Assembly: GCA_902606505.1 (NCBI GenBank)
Contig: CACLGU010000010.1
Location: forward strand, 1-42,177
DNA length: 42,177 nt
Source: an uncultured Prochlorococcus sp.
GTDB taxonomy: Bacteria > Cyanobacteriota > Cyanobacteriia > PCC-6307 > Cyanobiaceae
Reading direction: 5' to 3'
In this document: positions 9,461 to 18,451 of the stretch, piece by piece
Layout: each line of letters starts with the position of its first letter
Numbering within the stretch: position 1 is the stretch's first letter
Notes under the pieces: generated by a model
What the model saw: only the letters and a program-made list of their open reading frames with translations
What the model was told of the DNA's origin: nothing
Database searches by the model: none
Position numbers and translations under genes: made by a program

Positions 9461-10711
9461 ATGAACTTAGGAGATGTTAAGTACTACACCCATTCAAGCA
9501 AAACTAGATGTGTGTTTGTGGATAATAAAGAATTGCCGCTTATAAGCATTGATATTTGGTGCAAAGCAGGTTCTTCATTTGAGGATGTTGATAAAAACGG
9601 TACTGCTCATTTTCTAGAACATATGATTTTTAAAGGGTCTAACAAAATAATGCCAGGTGAGTTTGACCATAAAATTGAATCACTAGGGGGATTAAGTAAT
9701 GCTTCAACAGGTTATGATGATGTACATTACCATGTCCTAGTTCCACCCAATAACTTTAAAGAATCACTAGCTCTTTTGACAAATATTGTTGTTGCTCCAG
9801 TTTTTAATCCTGATGAATTTATAAAAGAAAAAGGGGTAGTTATTGATGAAATAAAACAACAAAACGATCAGCCTGAAGAAAGATTATTTAATTATTTTTT
9901 GAAAAGGATTTGGCTAAATCCGAATTATGGCAATTCGATTCTAGGAACTGAACATAGTATTAAAAACTTGGAGATAAATGACCTTATAAAATTTCATAAC
10001 AAACATTACACTACCGAAAAAATTTGTATTGCAATTGCTGGGAATCTCTCAGAAGAAATTTATAAAATTTTTGAAAAAAGTGATCTATCTGGCATAAATA
10101 AAAGTCCAAATTTAATAAATCTAAAGAATAGACCTTCTTTAAAAATTAGGAAAGGTAGAGAGTCAGTTAAGTTTGATAATTTAGAGTTTTCAAGAATATT
10201 TATGGCTTGGTTTATCCCAAACCTCAATAATCAAAAAAATATTATTGGACTAGAGATATTAGCATCAATACTTTCTGTTGGAAGAAACAGCAGATTAGTT
10301 AAAATTTTAAAAGAAGATAGTAATCTTGTTGAATCGATATATGTAGATGTGAATGCTGGAGAATTAGGCGGATTACTAATAATGGAAGCAAGTTGTGAGT
10401 CCAAAGATATTGATTTGGTAGAAAAGCAAATTAATAAAACAATAGATGAGATCTCAAATTGTAAAGTCTTGACTTTGGATGAAATAAAAAAAGCAATAAA
10501 TATTGTAAAAAGTAATTATATTTTTAATTTAGAGACATCTACACAAATTTCTTCATTCTTTGGAAATGAACTTCTTTGGGGGAGAAATTCTTCAATCTAT
10601 AATTTAGAAAGTCATTTAGATTATTGGAATGATTTGGATAATTTTAAGGAGATCACTGATTATATCCGTGGCGAAAAATTTACTTTAGTTGCATCCCCAG
10701 GTAAATGTTAG
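9461..10711 (+). CDS. M16 family zinc peptidase, catalytic subunit
   Basis: An insulinase-like processing-peptidase homologue of 416 residues. It keeps the inverted zinc motif HFLEH (His50, Glu53, His54) and the distal ligand Glu130 in VVIDEIKQQ, with the family's usual 76-residue spacing, so it should be catalytic. Length fits a half-size M16B subunit. The next gene is a paralogous partner overlapping by 7 bases. Such pairs act as heterodimers that degrade peptides in a closed chamber. No signal peptide, so it is probably cytoplasmic. Confidence 0.92.
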   Translation: MNLGDVKYYTHSSKTRCVFVDNKELPLISIDIWCKAGSSFEDVDKNGTAHFLEHMIFKGSNKIMPGEFDHKIESLGGLSNASTGYDDVHYHVLVPPNNFKESLALLTNIVVAPVFNPDEFIKEKGVVIDEIKQQNDQPEERLFNYFLKRIWLNPNYGNSILGTEHSIKNLEINDLIKFHNKHYTTEKICIAIAGNLSEEIYKIFEKSDLSGINKSPNLINLKNRPSLKIRKGRESVKFDNLEFSRIFMAWFIPNLNNQKNIIGLEILASILSVGRNSRLVKILKEDSNLVESIYVDVNAGELGGLLIMEASCESKDIDLVEKQINKTIDEISNCKVLTLDEIKKAINIVKSNYIFNLETSTQISSFFGNELLWGRNSSIYNLESHLDYWNDLDNFKEITDYIRGEKFTLVASPGKC

Positions 10712-11922
10712 AAAGATATTTTTTAAATAATAAAAAACGGAATTTTTCAACTGCTTTAATTTGGATTAAAGGAGGGAGTGATGTGGATAGTGTTGGCAAA
10801 AAAGGTATAAACAAGATCCTCAGTTCATTACTTACCAGAGGATGTGAGGGTTTTAATAATTTCACTCTTTCCGAGTATATTGCGTCCTATGGAGCAGAAT
10901 TAAATCAAGAAGTATTTGAAGATGGTATTTCAATAAGCATTAAATCCCTAAATGAACATTTCAGCAAATTATTCCCCTTATTAGATTTAATAATTAATAA
11001 GCCAACTCTCTTAGAAATAGAATTTCAAAAAGTAAAAAAATCCTCTATTGATTTTTTAAAAAAGGATAAAGAGAATCCATTTAATATTTGTTTTGAAAAA
11101 TGGAGAAGAATTGTTTACTCAAATCATCCTTATGCCTTTAATACAAATGGAAATGCAAATGATGTCTCAAAAATTACATATGAAGATGTTTTGCTTGAGT
11201 TTAAAAATTTCAAAAGTCGAGATAAGTATTTAATTTCAAATAATTTAGAAATAAATGGAGTAAATATAGAAAAATTAGAAAAAAAACCCTCAGAAGAAAA
11301 ATTAAGAAATATAAATCATGATTTTAGTCCCAACAATAGATTTGATTTCAATAATAATAATTCAAATCAAACAGTAATAATGGTTGGCAACCAAACTTGC
11401 TCTCGTAGAAGTAGTGAATATTTGCCTCTTAAGATTTTGGAGTCATATTTATCTTATGGAATGAGCGCTGCTTTATTTAAACTTTTTAGGGAAAAAAATG
11501 GAATCACTTACGATTTAGGTGTTTATTATCCAGTAAGGAGCGGGAATGCTCCATTTTTAGTTTATTTATCAGTATCAAATAAAAAAGCCCTTTTTGCTTT
11601 TGAACTGTTATCAACTTTATGGAAAGATTTACTTTTAAATCCTTTGATTGATACTGAAATATTATTGGCTAAAGAAAAACTAAAAGGTTCTTTTCTATTA
11701 GGAAATCAATCATTAGATGAAATTTTACAGCGAAAGATACAATTAGTTAGTTATGATATTCCATCAATTTCTGAACATGATTTAAATTCTAAAATTGACG
11801 AAATATCTTCGTTAGATATTCTTAAATTAACTAATAAGTATTTTTCAAAACCTTTTCTGAGTATTTCTGGCAATAAAGATATATGTTTAGAAATTTCTAA
11901 AAGGTGGAAGCAGAACTTTTGA
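10705..11922 (+). CDS. M16 family peptidase-like protein, non-catalytic partner
   Basis: The 405-residue paralogue of the preceding gene has no HxxEH: the matching region reads GINKILSSLLTRGCEGFNN. It retains the C-terminal substrate-binding Arg/Tyr block (FKLFREKNGITYDLGVYYP) that characterises inactive M16B partner subunits. It overlaps the upstream gene by 7 bases and is surely co-translated. The stop is one base from the end of the convergent sipA-like gene. Confidence 0.9.
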   Translation: MLERYFLNNKKRNFSTALIWIKGGSDVDSVGKKGINKILSSLLTRGCEGFNNFTLSEYIASYGAELNQEVFEDGISISIKSLNEHFSKLFPLLDLIINKPTLLEIEFQKVKKSSIDFLKKDKENPFNICFEKWRRIVYSNHPYAFNTNGNANDVSKITYEDVLLEFKNFKSRDKYLISNNLEINGVNIEKLEKKPSEEKLRNINHDFSPNNRFDFNNNNSNQTVIMVGNQTCSRRSSEYLPLKILESYLSYGMSAALFKLFREKNGITYDLGVYYPVRSGNAPFLVYLSVSNKKALFAFELLSTLWKDLLLNPLIDTEILLAKEKLKGSFLLGNQSLDEILQRKIQLVSYDIPSISEHDLNSKIDEISSLDILKLTNKYFSKPFLSISGNKDICLEISKRWKQNF

Positions 11923-11923
11923 G

Positions 11924-12133
11924 TTAGTTTTTCTCAATCTTATCAATATCGATTAAAAACGAACCTCTTCTAAACTTTACTTCAACAGTATCTGGAGATT
12001 TGATTGATAAAATTTCTCCTATTTCATCAATTGCCACTAAATCAGGTGGTCTTAACATAGGCATATTATCTGAAGTCTTCAAGTAAGACACTGGAGCAAT
12101 CAATTTAACCTTATCCTTGATCTCAAATTTCAT
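11924..12133 (-). CDS. sipA: SipA-like protein (DUF3148, SH3-like)
   Basis: The 69-residue protein has the DUF3148 hallmark YLKTSDNMPMLRPPDLV followed by a short beta-rich tail (EVKFRRGSFLIDIDKIE). In Synechococcus elongatus, SipA binds the histidine kinase NblS, which controls high-light and nutrient-stress genes; this role is known for the family and inferred here. The NDH-1 subunit NdhS is also a small SH3-like protein but lacks the MLRPPD motif. It is convergent with the M16 pair and divergent from ftsH. Confidence 0.8.
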   Translation of the reverse strand: MKFEIKDKVKLIAPVSYLKTSDNMPMLRPPDLVAIDEIGEILSIKSPDTVEVKFRRGSFLIDIDKIEKN

Positions 12134-12240
12134 TTATAAATTTAATACTGTCAAAAGTAGTATAAGCATAAAGTTAGAGAAAATATCAACGAAATGCACT
12201 GATTCATTCTAGAATCTTAAAATCAACTTTTTACAAATTA

Positions 12241-14154
12241 ATGAATCAGAAATTTAAAACATTAATTTTATGGGCTTTACCTATACTTATTGTAATTGCA
12301 CTTTCCTACCAATTTTTATCTTCAAGCAATGTTGATTCGCTTAAATCTAATGGAACTACTGTCGCACCAAGAAATTCTGCGGTAGCAAGAGTTAGTTACG
12401 GCAGATTTTTAGATTACATTAATTCAGGAAGAGTTACATCTGTTGATATTTTTGAGGGAGGTAGAAATGCAGTAATAGAGACAATAGATTCGGATTTAGA
12501 TAATAAAGTTCAAAGGTTGCGTGTAGATCTTCCAGGCTTAACACCAGAACTTATTAACATTTTAAAAAATGAGGGAATCAGTTTTGATGTGCATCCAGTT
12601 AAAACAGCCCCTCCTGCATTAGGAATATTGGGTAATTTACTTTTCCCAGCTATTTTAATTGGAGGTTTAATTTTGTTAGCTAGGAGGTCGAATGGTATGC
12701 CTGGAGGCCCTGGGCAAGCAATGCAATTTGGGAAAACAAAGGCAAGATTTGCAATGGAAGCTGAAACAGGTGTAGTTTTCGATGATGTTGCAGGTGTTAA
12801 TGAAGCTAAACAGGATTTGCAAGAAGTTGTCACTTTTCTGAAAAAACCAGAAAAATTTACTTCTGTAGGTGCAAGGATACCCAAGGGAGTTCTATTGGTA
12901 GGACCTCCTGGCACTGGTAAAACCCTCTTAGCAAAAGCAATCGCAGGCGAAGCTGGTGTACCATTTTTCTCATTATCAGGTTCTGAATTTGTTGAAATGT
13001 TTGTTGGTGTTGGTGCTAGTAGAGTTAGAGACCTTTTCAAAAAAGCTAAAGAGAATAGTCCTTGTCTAATTTTTATTGATGAAATTGATGCTGTTGGAAG
13101 GCAAAGAGGTGCAGGTATTGGCGGTGGTAATGATGAAAGAGAACAAACTCTCAATCAATTACTCACTGAAATGGATGGCTTCGAAGGTAATAGTGGCATA
13201 ATAATAATTGCAGCCACAAACAGGCCAGATGTTTTAGACTCAGCTCTAATGAGGCCAGGTAGATTTGATAGACAGGTAACTGTAGACGCCCCTGATATCA
13301 AGGGCAGACTATCAATATTAGAAGTTCATGCTAGGAATAAGAAACTTCAAGGAGATTTAACACTTGAAAGTATTGCGAGAAGAACACCGGGGTTTACTGG
13401 AGCAGATTTAGCAAATTTATTAAATGAGGCTGCTATATTAACCGCAAGGAGGAGAAAAGAATCTATAAGTATTTCAGAAATTGACGACTCTGTAGATAGA
13501 ATTGTCGCTGGAATGGAAGGCTCTCCATTAACAGATGGTAGAAGCAAGAGATTAATTGCTTATCATGAAGTTGGCCATGCTCTCATAGGTTCACTTGTAA
13601 AAGCTCACGATCCTGTTCAAAAAGTGACAGTTATTCCAAGAGGCCAGGCTAAAGGATTAACTTGGTTTACTCCAGACGATGAACAAACCCTTGTTAGCAG
13701 AGCTCAACTAAAAGCGAGAATAATGGGTGCTTTAGGAGGAAGAGCCGCTGAAGATGTGGTTTTTGGAAAAGGTGAGATTACAACAGGAGCGGGAGGTGAT
13801 TTCCAACAAGTTGCTTCAATGGCCCGCCAAATGGTTACCAGATTTGGGATGAGTAATTTAGGTCCGATTGCTTTAGAAAGTGGTAATCAAGAAGTATTTG
13901 TTGGCAGAGATTTAATGACTAGAAGTGAAGTTTCTGATTCAATCTCTAAACAAATAGACGAAAGTGTAAGAGTAATGGTCAAGGAGTGTTATAAAGAAAC
14001 CTACGATATAGTAAACAAGAATAGAGAAGCTATGGATAAATTAGTAGATCTTTTAATCGAAAAAGAAACATTAGATGGTGAAGAATTTGTAAGTATTCTT
14101 TCCAAATTCACCAAAATACCTGAGAAAGAGAGAACACCTCAATTATTAAGCTAG
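12241..14154 (+). CDS. ftsH: ATP-dependent zinc metalloprotease FtsH
   Basis: A thylakoid or plasma-membrane AAA+ protease; in cyanobacteria related FtsH complexes remove damaged D1 during photosystem II repair. In order, the 637 residues hold a first membrane helix (about 7-26), a lumenal domain, a second helix (about 127-147), Walker A GPPGTGKT (221-228), Walker B LIFIDEID (276-283), the second region of homology [20 protein letters not shown] (325-344), zinc site HEVGH (442-446) and the likely third ligand Asp520. Everything needed for activity is present. Its TAG stop is palindromically shared with convergent clpP. Confidence 0.97.
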   Translation: MNQKFKTLILWALPILIVIALSYQFLSSSNVDSLKSNGTTVAPRNSAVARVSYGRFLDYINSGRVTSVDIFEGGRNAVIETIDSDLDNKVQRLRVDLPGLTPELINILKNEGISFDVHPVKTAPPALGILGNLLFPAILIGGLILLARRSNGMPGGPGQAMQFGKTKARFAMEAETGVVFDDVAGVNEAKQDLQEVVTFLKKPEKFTSVGARIPKGVLLVGPPGTGKTLLAKAIAGEAGVPFFSLSGSEFVEMFVGVGASRVRDLFKKAKENSPCLIFIDEIDAVGRQRGAGIGGGNDEREQTLNQLLTEMDGFEGNSGIIIIAATNRPDVLDSALMRPGRFDRQVTVDAPDIKGRLSILEVHARNKKLQGDLTLESIARRTPGFTGADLANLLNEAAILTARRRKESISISEIDDSVDRIVAGMEGSPLTDGRSKRLIAYHEVGHALIGSLVKAHDPVQKVTVIPRGQAKGLTWFTPDDEQTLVSRAQLKARIMGALGGRAAEDVVFGKGEITTGAGGDFQQVASMARQMVTRFGMSNLGPIALESGNQEVFVGRDLMTRSEVSDSISKQIDESVRVMVKECYKETYDIVNKNREAMDKLVDLLIEKETLDGEEFVSILSKFTKIPEKERTPQLLS

Positions 14155-14738
14155 ATCTTCACAGGTTTCTTATCTAATACCATATCAATTAAACCATACT
14201 CAACAGCTTCGTTTGGAGACATATAAAAATCTCTATCAGTATCTTCTTTGATAGTTTCATAATCTTTTCCAGTTCTCTCTGATAATTCAGTATTGAGCCG
14301 CTCCTTTAAAAACAGAATTTCGTCCGCTTGAATTCTTATGTCACTGGCTTGTCCTCTTGCACCTCCAAGTGGTTGATGAATCATTATTCTTGAATGTCTA
14401 AGGCTGCTTCTTTTACCTTGAGTACCTGCCGCAAGCAAAAAAGCACCCATACTAGCTGCTAAGCCTACACAAACTGTATGAATATCAGGCTTAACATGTT
14501 GCATTGTGTCAAAGATACCCAATCCATCATAGACGGATCCGCCTGGAGAATTTATGTACATATAAATGTCCTTTTCTGGATCCTCTGCTTCAAGAAACAA
14601 TAATTGAGCAACAATTCTATTAGCAGTTTCACTAGTAACTTGTTCTCCCAAAAAGATTATTCTCTCTCTTAATAGTCTCGAATAAATATCAAAGACTCTT
14701 TCACTTCCGCCTGATTCTTCTAATACTAAAGGGATCAT
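14151..14738 (-). CDS. clpP: ATP-dependent Clp protease proteolytic subunit
   Basis: ClpP forms the barrel-shaped serine-protease core that works with ClpX or ClpC. The 195-residue protein starts [20 protein letters not shown] with no long propeptide. It has the catalytic triad Ser96 in GLAASMGA, His121 in MIHQPLGG and Asp170 in DTDRDFYMS, so it is an active ClpP and not a ClpR-type paralogue. Cyanobacteria carry several clpP genes; which numbered paralogue this is cannot be decided from this window alone. It is convergent with ftsH (4-base overlap) and divergent from thf1. Confidence 0.96.
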   Translation of the reverse strand: MIPLVLEESGGSERVFDIYSRLLRERIIFLGEQVTSETANRIVAQLLFLEAEDPEKDIYMYINSPGGSVYDGLGIFDTMQHVKPDIHTVCVGLAASMGAFLLAAGTQGKRSSLRHSRIMIHQPLGGARGQASDIRIQADEILFLKERLNTELSERTGKDYETIKEDTDRDFYMSPNEAVEYGLIDMVLDKKPVKI

Positions 14739-14818
14739 AATAATATTTATTTGTTTATTAGATATTAACTATATTGAGTCAACATACGCTAACCTTATTA
14801 AGGTTTACATATAAAAAA

Positions 14819-15430
14819 TTGAAAGAAAAATTGACTGTTTCAGATAGCAAAAGGTTATTCCATCAAAGTTTCCCTTATGTCATTCCAGGTTTATATAAAA
14901 GAATAGTTGATGAAATACTTGTCGAACTTAATCTTCTAAACCATCAAAATGAATTTACGCAAGATTATCTCTTTTGTATCGGTCTCACCGAAACATTCAA
15001 AGAATTAATGAAAGGCTATCAACCTAAAAAACACTTGGATCTACTTTTTGAATCTTTATGTAGTTCTACAAATTTTGAAGCGAAGGAAATTTATGAAATA
15101 TCTCAAAAATCTCAAAAGGAATTCAAAAATAAAACATCTAATGATATTTTGAAATTATTAATAGAAAAAAGCAATTCTAAACTTTATCCCTCAAGGATAT
15201 TGAACTTAGCGATATATATATTAATTTCAAGCGCCCAAGATCTCAAAGAGAAAGAAGAAGCAGGGACAATTAAGATGATTTCTGATATCTTTGAAAAATT
15301 AAACTTATCTGCTAATAAAGCAGAAAAAGATATTGGAATTTATAAAAGCAGCATATCAAAAATGGATCAAGCGAAGGAATTAATTGAAGAGCTTAGGACA
15401 AAAGATAAGAAAAAAGAACAAAAACAATAA
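14819..15430 (+). CDS. thf1: thylakoid formation / photosystem II biogenesis protein Thf1 (Psb29)
   Basis: Thf1/Psb29 is a peripheral thylakoid protein needed for normal PSII assembly and turnover and is functionally linked to FtsH. The sequence carries TVSDSKRLFHQSFPYVIPGL, YKRIVDEILVELNLLNHQ and the helical C-terminus YKSSISKMDQAKELIEEL typical of the family. The frame opens further upstream at a TTG at 14774, but I prefer the TTG at 14819, giving MKEKLTVSDSKR, which matches the usual length (about 200 residues) and opening. Lying beside ftsH and clpP makes this a proteolysis/PSII-repair neighbourhood. Confidence 0.9.
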   Translation: MKEKLTVSDSKRLFHQSFPYVIPGLYKRIVDEILVELNLLNHQNEFTQDYLFCIGLTETFKELMKGYQPKKHLDLLFESLCSSTNFEAKEIYEISQKSQKEFKNKTSNDILKLLIEKSNSKLYPSRILNLAIYILISSAQDLKEKEEAGTIKMISDIFEKLNLSANKAEKDIGIYKSSISKMDQAKELIEELRTKDKKKEQKQ

Positions 15431-15433
15431 TAC

Positions 15434-15574
15434 TTATTTTTTTAATCTTTTTTTATCCTTCCAAGAAACATAGGATATATAAATTACAGCGAATGTTATA
15501 AATATGAGTAAAACGAACGATGTTAGGATAAGAAATTTACTTATATAGACTTCATGAGTTAAAAATGAAATCAT
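15434..15574 (-). CDS. small single-span membrane protein coupled to petN
   Basis: 46 residues with one strongly hydrophobic helix (about 12-36, [20 protein letters not shown]) and a basic end [10 protein letters not shown], suggesting the C-terminus faces the cytoplasm. The ATG overlaps the petN stop (ATGA), so the two are translated together. I do not recognise a named family. The position suggests a thylakoid role, possibly near cytochrome b6f. It ends three bases from convergent thf1. Confidence 0.7.
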
Positions 15575-15672
15575 ATATCAATGGAACCATCACCATTTCT
15601 TCCCCAAACAACCATGGCAATTGAAAAAGTAAAAATTGCAGCCAATGCTGCCCAACCTATTTGAAAGATCAT
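15571..15672 (-). CDS. petN: cytochrome b6f complex subunit 8
   Basis: A 33-residue single-helix subunit of the thylakoid b6f complex. [20 protein letters not shown] then VVWGRNG is the diagnostic PetN pattern (GW...[14 protein letters not shown]), followed by a short acidic tail DGSIDI. It is the first cistron of a two-gene unit with the 46-residue membrane protein (ATGA overlap). The ~115-base gap to the divergent gene at 15789 must hold its promoter. Confidence 0.93.
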
Positions 15673-15788
15673 TAAATTTAAATCACTAATATAAATATAA
15701 CAGAAGTTCAAAATTTTTTATTCATTTTTAAGCCAAAGTTAAATTCTCAGAAATAAAATTTTCTCAATAGAATGGTTAAAAATCTAAA

Positions 15789-16067
15789 TTGGGAAGATTA
15801 GTTTTAAATCATAGTTCAAATATAGAAGGTCTAATTCCAATACTCCAAAAGTTAGCACTGGATATTAATATCAAGACAATAACTCCAGCTGTTATTTCAA
15901 GAGCGAGGGGTAGATCTTCTAAATTGATAATTAGATTGTCAGTAAAAACTATAAATGGATATAAAGCAATTGCAAGAAAGGGCAAAACAGCTCAAGAAGT
16001 TTTTATTTCAACAGATTTAAGTAAAGATGAATTAAAAAAAATTTTAGATTTTTATAATAGAAAATAA
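15789..16067 (+). CDS. DUF2103-type protein (putative metal-binding)
   Basis: 92 residues with MGRLVLNHSSNIEGLIPIL at the start, then ITPAVISRARG and KAIARKGKTAQEVFI. These blocks match the small cyanobacterial/archaeal DUF2103 family, annotated elsewhere as predicted metal-binding; the biochemical role is not established. The start is TTG, as no in-frame ATG or GTG lies nearby. Divergent from petN. Confidence 0.75.
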   Translation: MGRLVLNHSSNIEGLIPILQKLALDINIKTITPAVISRARGRSSKLIIRLSVKTINGYKAIARKGKTAQEVFISTDLSKDELKKILDFYNRK

Positions 16068-16106
16068 CTAAATTTAAGATAATTTGAAAATAACCCTGAG
16101 AGAGTA

Positions 16107-16313
16107 ATGAAATTGTTATTAAATATTTCTATACTTTTATGGGCATTTTTTTCATTTAGTAATGAATCATTCTCACTTTCTGACTTCCAAATAAAAAGAT
16201 TTTGTGCAAAGGAGAAAAAGGTATCTTTATGTATAAAAAATTTACAAGAGAAAAGATCTGATCTCCAAAAAGGAAAACTAATTGAAATACCTGTAAAACC
16301 TTACAAACAGTAA
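16107..16313 (+). CDS. small exported protein
   Basis: 68 residues with a plausible signal peptide (MKLLLNISILLWAFFSFSNE) and a short mature part containing two Cys (FCAKEKKVSLCIKNL) that could form a disulfide in the periplasm. No family recognised. A GAGAG stretch precedes the ATG by about 5 bases and could serve as ribosome binding site. Confidence 0.6.
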   Translation: MKLLLNISILLWAFFSFSNESFSLSDFQIKRFCAKEKKVSLCIKNLQEKRSDLQKGKLIEIPVKPYKQ

Positions 16314-16326
16314 TTAGAAATTGAAT

Positions 16327-16596
16327 TTAAATTTCAAATTCTGATTCGAAATGATTAAAAGCATTTTTATAGTTTAAAAGAAGTTCTTCTGAATTATCAG
16401 TAAATCCTTGACAATCATAATCTTCTTTTAATTCATCATATAAGTAAACCACTTTTTTAAAAGCGCTCATATATTCTTTTTGTATGTCTTCATCATCGAT
16501 ATCATAGATTTTTGCCAATACTAATTCGACATTTTTTTTTGATGAATATATTTTTCTTTCAAAATCTTTATTTAACTTCCTTCTTTTTTTTGTCAT
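16327..16596 (-). CDS. hypothetical protein, 89 residues
   Basis: Soluble, charged and mostly helical in appearance: a basic N-terminus (MTKKRRKLNKDFERKIYSSK) then acidic (YDIDDEDIQKEY, LKEDYDCQGF). No membrane segment or signal peptide, and no recognised family. Convergent with the small exported protein 13 bases away. Confidence 0.6.
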   Translation of the reverse strand: MTKKRRKLNKDFERKIYSSKKNVELVLAKIYDIDDEDIQKEYMSAFKKVVYLYDELKEDYDCQGFTDNSEELLLNYKNAFNHFESEFEI

Positions 16597-16787
16597 TTAA
16601 AGTTTTTAAATACAGATTAACAATACTCAAATTCATAGATAAATTAAATTAAAACTTATAAAATAAAAATATAGTTTCCAAATCAAAATAAAACCTCTAC
16701 ATTCCAAATAAATCATTCGATGATATTAGTAAAAAAGGAACAACTAATTCAAAAGAGGTTAGAAAGCAAAATTATGAAGCCCAAAAA

Positions 16788-17162
16788 ATGAATAATTCCG
16801 AAAACTTTAAGAAAAAGAGAGATAAGAATCTTCCATGGTGGGTAGAGTTATTTTTTGTTCAAATAGGATTGCCAGATAAATTACTAATAAAAATATTAAA
16901 AGCCAAAAAAACTTCTAAAGAATTTATTAAAAATGATAAAAAATCATTAATAACATTTTTGTTCGTAATTACTACATTTGGATATTTTTATCCGGTTATT
17001 AAACATGCAAATAACAAATTAGATTGTGAAGCTATTGCCAAAAATTATATAATTAAAAATAAAAATACAATTGGAATTAATAATAGGGAAATAAAAATGT
17101 TATCTACAAATTTTTGTTATGGTGGCGAAGAAATTTATGAAATAGAAAATTTAAAAAATTAA
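16788..17162 (+). CDS. hypothetical membrane protein
   Basis: 124 residues: a basic N-terminal half with LPWWVELFFVQIGLPDKLL, one membrane helix (about 54-70, SLITFLFVITTFGYFYPVI), and a short extracytoplasmic tail with two Cys. The reading frame stays open upstream to 16692 and that stretch is protein-like (KEVRKQNYEAQKMNN), but has no standard start codon; see findings. Family unknown. Confidence 0.65.
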   Translation: MNNSENFKKKRDKNLPWWVELFFVQIGLPDKLLIKILKAKKTSKEFIKNDKKSLITFLFVITTFGYFYPVIKHANNKLDCEAIAKNYIIKNKNTIGINNREIKMLSTNFCYGGEEIYEIENLKN

Positions 17163-17243
17163 ATCTTAAATTATTTTCTATTAATAACCATCCCAATATT
17201 ATGATAGTAACTTTAAGTTTAATTAAGATTAAATTGTAATCCT

Positions 17244-17420
17244 ATGACTGATACAAAACAAAACAAGGAAAACGTAAAAATGCATTTAAAAGATTTGAGA
17301 CAAAACTTAAAGAAAATGCATTTGGAAGTTACAGAGGAATTAATATTACCGAAGCCAGAAGATGTGAAATTTTTGATGAATAAAATGGATAAACTATTAA
17401 AATTAATAGAATCAAAATAA
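17244..17420 (+). CDS. small helical protein, 58 residues
   Basis: An ATG-to-TAA frame giving MTDTKQNKENVKMHLKDLRQ and ending VKFLMNKMDKLLKLIESK. Highly charged with heptad-like Leu/Met spacing, so probably an amphipathic helix or short coiled coil. No family recognised. It sits in a run of same-strand microgenes. Confidence 0.55.
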   Translation: MTDTKQNKENVKMHLKDLRQNLKKMHLEVTEELILPKPEDVKFLMNKMDKLLKLIESK

Positions 17421-17461
17421 ACTATAATTTGGGTAATTTAGAGTTATCAAAAGTTAAGCAA

Positions 17462-17812
17462 ATGAACTTAATTAAACAATTTTTACAAATAATTCTAATT
17501 GCAATTTTCTTAAGTTCTTGTAGGACATCAATAAATCAAGAGAATCAAAGAAAAAATTTGGAAAAAAATATTAATGAGATTTCTAGTTCAGAAAAGAAAA
17601 GAATGGAAATAAAGTTTTCCTGTGGAGAGGATGGTATTTCAGAATACTTAGATGATGGATGGAATATTTTAAAAGAAGATTCCCAAGAAAAAATTTGCAC
17701 CTGGAAATCTGTTCCTGCCACAAAAGATTGTAATATGGAAAAAGATAAAGGATGTAAAATAACAAAGCCAGATAAAATAGGCAAAGAGAAAATTTATTTG
17801 TTAGAAAAATAA
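17462..17812 (+). CDS. putative lipoprotein
   Basis: The internal ATG at 17462 gives 116 residues beginning MNLIKQFLQIILIAIFLSSC, a clean type II signal peptide with lipobox LSSC (Cys20); a TTG at 17429 would bury the signal and is less likely. The mature part has three or four further Cys (FSCGEDG, KICTW, DCNMEKDKGC), suggesting disulfides. Function unknown. Confidence 0.65.
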   Translation: MNLIKQFLQIILIAIFLSSCRTSINQENQRKNLEKNINEISSSEKKRMEIKFSCGEDGISEYLDDGWNILKEDSQEKICTWKSVPATKDCNMEKDKGCKITKPDKIGKEKIYLLEK

Positions 17813-17821
17813 ATTCAATAT

Positions 17822-17950
17822 ATGACTCAAAAATTAGAACATTTAGTTGATTTAATTTTTAATAAATTAAAAACCTATAAGAGAAAAAAAATATTCTTAG
17901 AAAGAGAAAAATTTCTTAAATTTATTCTTTCTCTTCTCAAAGAGAACTAA
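17822..17950 (+). CDS. small basic protein, 42 residues
   Basis: An ATG-to-TAA frame starts 9 bases after the lipoprotein gene and encodes MTQKLEHLVDLIFNKLKTYK, KRKKIFLEREK and a hydrophobic end. It is very Lys/Leu-rich and looks like an amphipathic helix. The open frame and close spacing suggest a real gene; no family known. Confidence 0.45.
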   Translation: MTQKLEHLVDLIFNKLKTYKRKKIFLEREKFLKFILSLLKEN

Positions 17951-18009
17951 ATTTAAGATCTACCTAACTATACTGCTATAGTTAAATTAATTTTTTAATT
18001 AATAAAGGT

Positions 18010-18105
18010 ATGGATAATTTTTCTTCATTAACTATTATTTTGACAACTATTTTTATTGTAAGTCTTTATTTTTTATTTAGGGTTACATCGAGTACAAAGA
18101 GTTAG
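18010..18105 (+). CDS. candidate single-span microprotein, 31 residues
   Basis: An ATG-to-TAG frame encodes MDNFSSLTIILTTIFIVSLY then FLFRVTSSTKS: one hydrophobic helix with a basic tail. It is the size of small photosynthetic subunits, but I cannot match it to any. Confidence 0.4.
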   Translation: MDNFSSLTIILTTIFIVSLYFLFRVTSSTKS

Positions 18106-18125
18106 AAAATATTTTTATATAATTT

Positions 18126-18308
18126 TTATATAATCGGATCATCTCTCAGTAGTAAAACTGTATGTTTATTTAAACCATCATTAAGCCATTCCCTATATTC
18201 TTCCATAACGCACTTTTTATTAGAATCTTCTAATAAATTAATTCTTTTTTTTGCATTATCTAAAGTTAACCTAATACAGAATTCATAATCATTGGAGTTT
18301 TCTTTCAT
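18126..18308 (-). CDS. hypothetical protein, 60 residues
   Basis: A small soluble helical protein: MKENSNDYEFCIRLTLDNAK, LLEDSNKKCVMEEYREWLND. No recognised domain. The regular start and codon use like its neighbours argue for a gene. Confidence 0.5.
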   Translation of the reverse strand: MKENSNDYEFCIRLTLDNAKKRINLLEDSNKKCVMEEYREWLNDGLNKHTVLLLRDDPII

Positions 18309-18451
18309 GAGTTTTTATTAAATATTAGTAAAATTAATCACTTGTTCTGTATTCAGAATTACAATAATAGGCGTTGATTTAATAAGAGTATCAAGCAATA
18401 CGGAAGAATTTTTAATATATTTGAGATAATAACTTTTTTTATATTAATCTT

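Noticed and set aside
12510-13154. Long minus-strand open frame (214 codons) inside ftsH
   Set aside because: It lies fully antisense to the highly conserved AAA domain of ftsH; its Ser/Pro/Leu-rich translation is what an antisense frame of such a domain gives.
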